9,551 nt of DNA from an uncultured Thermomicrobiales bacterium (GTDB taxonomy: Bacteria > Chloroflexota > Chloroflexia > Thermomicrobiales > UBA6265): positions 1 to 9,551 of the forward strand of contig CADCWJ010000241.1 in the NCBI GenBank assembly GCA_902806365.1. The letters are read 5' to 3'. Under the pieces are notes generated by a model. It was not told where the DNA came from. It saw nothing but the letters and a program-made list of their open reading frames with translations, and did not search any database. The position numbers were made by a program, and so were the translations under genes. Below are positions 6,967 through 9,551 of the stretch, in pieces; the first letter of the stretch is position 1, and the number at the start of each line of letters is the position of its first letter.

Positions 6967-8442
6967 TCACGCCGGTGGTGTTTCTTCCAGAATCGCGATC
7001 AACGAATTCCGCACGCTATCCGGCCGTGCCCGGCCACCGGTGAGCTTCATCGTCTCGCCCATCAGTCGCCCGATCGCAGCCTTCTTGCCACCCCGGTAAT
7101 CCGCAACGGCGGCGGGTTGCCGGCGGATTGCCTCGGCCGCTGCCTGAGCGAGGTCGACATCGTCCGAAACGGCCAGCAGATCGAGTCGCTTCGCAGCGTC
7201 GGATGGCATCTCCCCATGTTCAAGTCGTGGAAGAAGCTCTTTCGCGGCACGCGCCGTCACCGCACCCGTCCCGACCAATCCGACGAGGTTCGCGATCTGC
7301 GCCGCCGACACCGGAAGCGCGTCGAGCGGCAGGTTTCGTGAGCGAGCCAGACCCATGATGTCGTTGACGATCCAGTTTGCGGTCATCCGGTAAGCGTCCG
7401 CGGTGGAGACCTCGCGGACCGAGTCCTCGAAAATGTCGGCGATCGGGCGCTCCAGCGTGAGTACGACGGCATCCTGGAACGGGAGCCCGTATTCTGTCGT
7501 GAATCGATTCAGGCGAGCCAATGGCAGTTCGGGCAGCGACTGCCGGATTGCGTCGCGGACGGATTCTGTCGTCTGCAATCGTGGGAGGTCGGGTTCCGGA
7601 AAGTAGCGATAATCGTGTGCCTGTTCCTTGGTGCGCTGAGACACCGTGACGCCCCTCGCGTCGACCCAGCCACGGGTCTCTTGGGTCAGATCGTGACCTG
7701 CGATAACCGCCTCGCGCTGACGCTGCTCCTCGTACCGGAGTGCCCGCTCGACAGCGCGAAAGGAGTTCATGTTCTTGATTTCGACCTTCGGGCCGATGAA
7801 CGAACCGTCCGTGGCGCGCACGGAAATGTTGGCGTCGCAGCGAAACGCGCCCTCTTCCATATTGCCGGTCGAGGCGTCGATGTAACGCAGGATGCGACGA
7901 AGGGCGACGAGGTACTCCCGGGCTTCCTCGGGCGATGTCAGGTCGGGCTCGCCGACGATCTCCATCAGGGGAACTCCCGACCGGTTGAGATCAACCAGGC
8001 TGCTGTGCTCGCCCGCATTTTCCTCATGAAGCAGTCGGCCGGTATCTTCCTCGATATGAACCCGCGTGATCCCGGCCCGCCTGACCTGGCCTTCCACGGT
8101 GAACTCGATCTCGCCATCGATACAGAGCGGCAGGTCGTATTGCGAGATTTGATAGCCCTTCGGCAGATCAGGGTAGACGTAGTTCTTGCGGTCCAGCTTG
8201 CATCGATCCGGGATGGTGCATCGGAGCGCCGTGCCCGTGCGCATCACTGTCTCGATCGCGGCGCGATTTATGACCGGCAGCGCTCCCGGCAATCCCAGAC
8301 AGACCGGGCACACGTGCGTGTTGGGCTCCGCGTCAGCGTAGTTCGCTGGGCAGCCGCAGTACATCTTGCTCGCCGTAAGCACCTGCGCATGGACTTCGAG
8401 ACCGATCACGGTGGAGAAATCCGCAATGGCGTAAGCACTCAT
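6967..8442 (-). CDS. gatB: Aspartyl/glutamyl-tRNA amidotransferase subunit B
   Basis: GatB is the tRNA-binding and kinase subunit of the GatCAB complex, which converts misacylated Glu-tRNA(Gln), and in many species Asp-tRNA(Asn), to the amide form with ammonia from glutamine. The protein has 491 residues, normal for the family. Seen are the start IGLEVHAQVLT; four cysteines in the zinc-knuckle position (Cys29, Cys31, Cys45, Cys48, in CGC and CPVC); DRKNYVYPDLPKGYQISQYD (84-103); the family signature VDLNRSGVPLMEIVGEPDL (150-168); VEIKNMNSFRAVERAL (220-235); and HDYRYFPEPDLP (276-287). The GatB/YqeY tRNA-binding tail fills roughly residues 340-491 and includes the conserved GRLMGETMKLTGGRARP. 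ATG 8442 has GGGGAG 8 bases upstream. gatA and gatC are not in the window, so the subunits are not encoded as one operon here. It reads toward the dehydrogenase gene and is divergent from the oxidoreductase gene at 8801. Confidence 0.97.
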   Translation of the reverse strand: MSAYAIADFSTVIGLEVHAQVLTASKMYCGCPANYADAEPNTHVCPVCLGLPGALPVINRAAIETVMRTGTALRCTIPDRCKLDRKNYVYPDLPKGYQISQYDLPLCIDGEIEFTVEGQVRRAGITRVHIEEDTGRLLHEENAGEHSSLVDLNRSGVPLMEIVGEPDLTSPEEAREYLVALRRILRYIDASTGNMEEGAFRCDANISVRATDGSFIGPKVEIKNMNSFRAVERALRYEEQRQREAVIAGHDLTQETRGWVDARGVTVSQRTKEQAHDYRYFPEPDLPRLQTTESVRDAIRQSLPELPLARLNRFTTEYGLPFQDAVVLTLERPIADIFEDSVREVSTADAYRMTANWIVNDIMGLARSRNLPLDALPVSAAQIANLVGLVGTGAVTARAAKELLPRLEHGEMPSDAAKRLDLLAVSDDVDLAQAAAEAIRRQPAAVADYRGGKKAAIGRLMGETMKLTGGRARPDSVRNSLIAILEETPPA

Positions 8443-8557
8443 GATGGCAGCTCCCCAGCATCGGGTTCGTTCGCGTTTTCGTCCGCTCGTTCAGCCGTCT
8501 GCGAAGTCACTCGATGCGACCCCGTATGCGGTGTGGGACTCATCTGAAACCGGCGTG

Positions 8558-8563
8558 ATTCTA
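8558..8563 (-). promoter_or_regulatory. Candidate -10 box for gatB
   Basis: On the minus strand TAGAAT matches five of six positions of the sigma70 -10 consensus and is about 115 bases upstream of the gatB ATG. No good -35 is seen at 16-18 bp; ATGATT at 19 bp is weak. The box is flanked by the short dyad GCGTG/CACGC. Confidence 0.4.
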
Positions 8564-8586
8564 CCACGCGGGTCATGCGCGGAATC

Positions 8587-8615
8587 ATGAGATGAGGTGC
8601 CCGCTGTGCTACGAT
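8587..8615 (+). promoter_or_regulatory. Candidate promoter for the oxidoreductase gene
   Basis: ATGAGA (8587-8592) and TACGAT (8610-8615), each 4/6 to consensus, are separated by 17 bp. The -10 is preceded by TGC, an extended -10 element (TGnTACGAT). Initiation near 8622 would give a leader of about 180 nt before ATG 8801. Confidence 0.4.
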
Positions 8616-8670
8616 TCAACGGTATGTGAAGGCCGCGCTCGCCTTTCTTCCAAGCCTTTCTTGACGCTCA

Positions 8671-8736
8671 TGCACGGGTCGCGCAGGTATGGCGGGCACT
8701 GGAGTTGGACGCCCGGCTCGACCCGCCCCTCGTGCA
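8671..8736 (+). repeat. Nested inverted repeat in leader of the oxidoreductase gene
   Basis: Three helices nest without conflict: TGCAC (8671-8675) with GTGCA (8732-8736), GGGTCG (8676-8681) with CGACCC (8719-8724), and CGGGC (8693-8697) with GCCCG (8711-8715) around a 13-nt loop. The outer two are contiguous on the left side and separated by a 7-nt bulge on the right. A folded leader RNA is possible, but GC-rich DNA makes such pairings by chance more often than usual. Confidence 0.35.
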
Positions 8737-8783
8737 GGTTCTTCCCCACCGCTCCCCTGTGCGACTGGCAAGCAACCCACGTT

Positions 8784-8788
8784 GGAGG
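8784..8788 (+). promoter_or_regulatory. Shine-Dalgarno GGAGG upstream of ATG 8801
   Basis: GGAGG lies 12 bases before the ATG at 8801, somewhat further than ideal. A small CAAC/GTTG hairpin directly abuts it (stem arms just left of the GGAGG), which could modulate access. The alternative in-frame ATG at 8825 has no ribosome site. Confidence 0.5.
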
Positions 8789-8800
8789 CACTGCTCGGCG

Positions 8801-9551
8801 ATGATCGCAGCTACTGAACAAAAGATGGTCACCGGATCGCTGAACGGTCAGGCCGTCACCGTTCCACAGGGCACCTACATTCTCGAAGCCGCGCGGGTGA
8901 ACGGGATCGAGATCCCGAATCTCTGCTATCAGCCACTTCTCCGTCCCTGGGGCTCGTGCCGGATCTGCACGGTCAATGTCCTTGGCAAGCGAGGTGGGCT
9001 GATCGAATCGTGCACGACGCCGCTTGCCGAGGGAATGGAAGTGCTGACCCACTCCCCGGAAGTGGTCCAATCCAGGCAATACATCCTCCAGATGTACCTC
9101 ATCGACCACGCACTCGACTGTCCGACGTGCGACAAGTCGGGGGAATGCTATCTCCAGGACAACACCTATCTTCACAACATCAACGCCAATCCCTATCGTC
9201 GCCCCAAGCTGGCACAGCCGTACGAGCACTTCAGCGCGACGATCGACTACAAGTGGGACCGGTGCATTATGTGCAACCGGTGCACTCGGGTCTGCGATGA
9301 AGTCGTCGGCGTGATTGCGATCGAGTCCGCGAACCGCAGCCTCGAGGCGACGATCACCCCGGCGTTCGGTCAGGACCTCGGCGAAGGAACCTGCGTCAAC
9401 TGCGGCATGTGCATCGCGGTCTGCCCGGTCGGCGCGCTGACAGACCGGCACTACGGGCACCATCCATGGGATCTTGATTCGACCGAGACGATCTGCGGCT
9501 ACTGCGAAGTTGGCTGTACTCTCAACATCGAGTCTCACAAGGGGATCATCC
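8801..9551 (+). CDS. NuoG-like iron-sulfur/molybdopterin oxidoreductase, probably formate dehydrogenase alpha subunit (3' end outside window)
   Basis: The first 250 residues are in the window and the frame runs off its right edge. An N-terminal 2Fe-2S ferredoxin domain has Cys42, Cys53, Cys56 and Cys71 (spacing 10, 2, 14). A His-Cys 4Fe-4S site follows: His103, Cys107, Cys110, Cys116, in HALDCPTCDKSGEC. Then come two complete ferredoxin motifs, Cys155/158/161/165 and Cys198/201/204/208 (CVNCGMCIAVCPVGAL). The molybdopterin-oxidoreductase Fe-S domain begins with CGYCEVGC (Cys232, 235, 239). Complex I NuoG keeps only one normal 4Fe-4S cluster in the ferredoxin region, whereas NAD-linked formate dehydrogenase alpha subunits and some hydrogenases carry two, so a formate dehydrogenase or related Mo/W enzyme is favoured. 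It would pass electrons from the Mo/W site along the Fe-S chain to a diaphorase or other partner. No twin-Arg signal is seen, which implies a cytoplasmic enzyme. NuoG of a divergent complex I remains possible. Confidence 0.88.
   Translation, partial: MIAATEQKMVTGSLNGQAVTVPQGTYILEAARVNGIEIPNLCYQPLLRPWGSCRICTVNVLGKRGGLIESCTTPLAEGMEVLTHSPEVVQSRQYILQMYLIDHALDCPTCDKSGECYLQDNTYLHNINANPYRRPKLAQPYEHFSATIDYKWDRCIMCNRCTRVCDEVVGVIAIESANRSLEATITPAFGQDLGEGTCVNCGMCIAVCPVGALTDRHYGHHPWDLDSTETICGYCEVGCTLNIESHKGII

Larger units (their letters stand above)
8443..8800. other. 358-bp divergent intergenic region
   Basis: This stretch separates gatB (leftward) from the iron-sulfur oxidoreductase (rightward). I see no convincing gene in it. 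It holds a -10-like box for each direction, two small inverted repeats around the gatB -10, a GC-rich nested inverted repeat at 8671-8736 in the rightward leader, and the ribosome site at 8784-8788. A 70-codon frame at 8592-8804 has an Arg/Trp/Cys-rich composition that looks random. The frame of the downstream gene is open back to 8630 but has no supported start before 8801. Confidence 0.6.

Noticed and set aside
5663..7099. Plus-strand open frame of 478 codons
   Set aside because: It runs entirely antisense to the dehydrogenase and the end of gatB, both of which carry all family motifs. Its His/Arg/Pro-rich product is a mirror effect of biased third positions.
7615..8547. Plus-strand open frame of 310 codons opposite gatB
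   Set aside because: It is antisense to the most conserved part of GatB. The composition is unremarkable and it has no start signal.
8592..8804. 70-codon plus-strand frame whose stop overlaps ATG 8801
   Set aside because: The ATGA overlap is tempting, but the product is rich in Arg, Trp, Cys and Pro with no domain. The start lies at or before the predicted transcription start, so it is probably chance.
1..9551. Frequent CGATCG and GATCGATC words throughout the window
   Set aside because: They occur mostly inside coding regions at Ile-Asp and Asp-Arg codons and fit high GC codon choice. I saw no regular spacing or clustering that would suggest an array or uptake signal.

Overview
The window is a GC-rich, gene-dense bacterial chromosomal segment with seven intact or nearly intact genes and two truncated by the window edges. 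The gene set is a SecA tail with a SEC-C zinc motif, MnmG, a stress-protein/RCK potassium-regulation cluster, a Glu/Leu/Phe/Val-type dehydrogenase, GatB, and a NuoG-like molybdopterin oxidoreductase. GatB indicates Gln-tRNA (and perhaps Asn-tRNA) synthesis by transamidation. Together with the paired RCK genes this fits a deep-branching, GC-rich lineage; my best guess is Chloroflexota of the Thermomicrobia/Sphaerobacter type. That is inference from style and gene content, since no rRNA or other marker is present. I see no mobile element, CRISPR array, tRNA or rRNA.

Left part (1-1804): the 3' end of secA reads rightward and meets a leftward gene for an unknown 348-residue, Ala-rich, cysteine-free helical protein with a hydrophobic segment near each end. 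A 12-bp perfect GC hairpin lies between the two convergent stops. The 189 bp between the unknown gene and mnmG must hold the control regions of both.

Middle part (1805-5551): mnmG (tRNA U34 modification) is followed after about 115 bp by a tightly packed rightward set: a UspA-family protein, a single-domain RCK protein that overlaps it by ATGA, and a two-domain TrkA-type RCK protein 2 bp later. These three probably form one transcript that regulates a potassium channel or transporter encoded elsewhere.

Right part (5588-9551): gatB and then a glutamate-dehydrogenase-family gene read leftward as a probable two-gene unit that converges on the RCK operon. gatB is divergent, across a 358-bp intergenic region, from a rightward gene. 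That gene's first 250 residues carry a 2Fe-2S domain, a His-Cys 4Fe-4S site, two full ferredoxin-type 4Fe-4S motifs and the start of a molybdopterin-oxidoreductase Fe-S domain. It is more like a cytoplasmic formate dehydrogenase alpha subunit than complex I NuoG. The divergent region contains two back-to-back -10 candidates, small dyads and a GC-rich nested inverted repeat in the leader. It is the least explained part of the window. I found no clearly new system: the genes are mostly housekeeping, and the points of interest are the unknown membrane/helical protein, the asymmetric RCK pair and the formate dehydrogenase leader.
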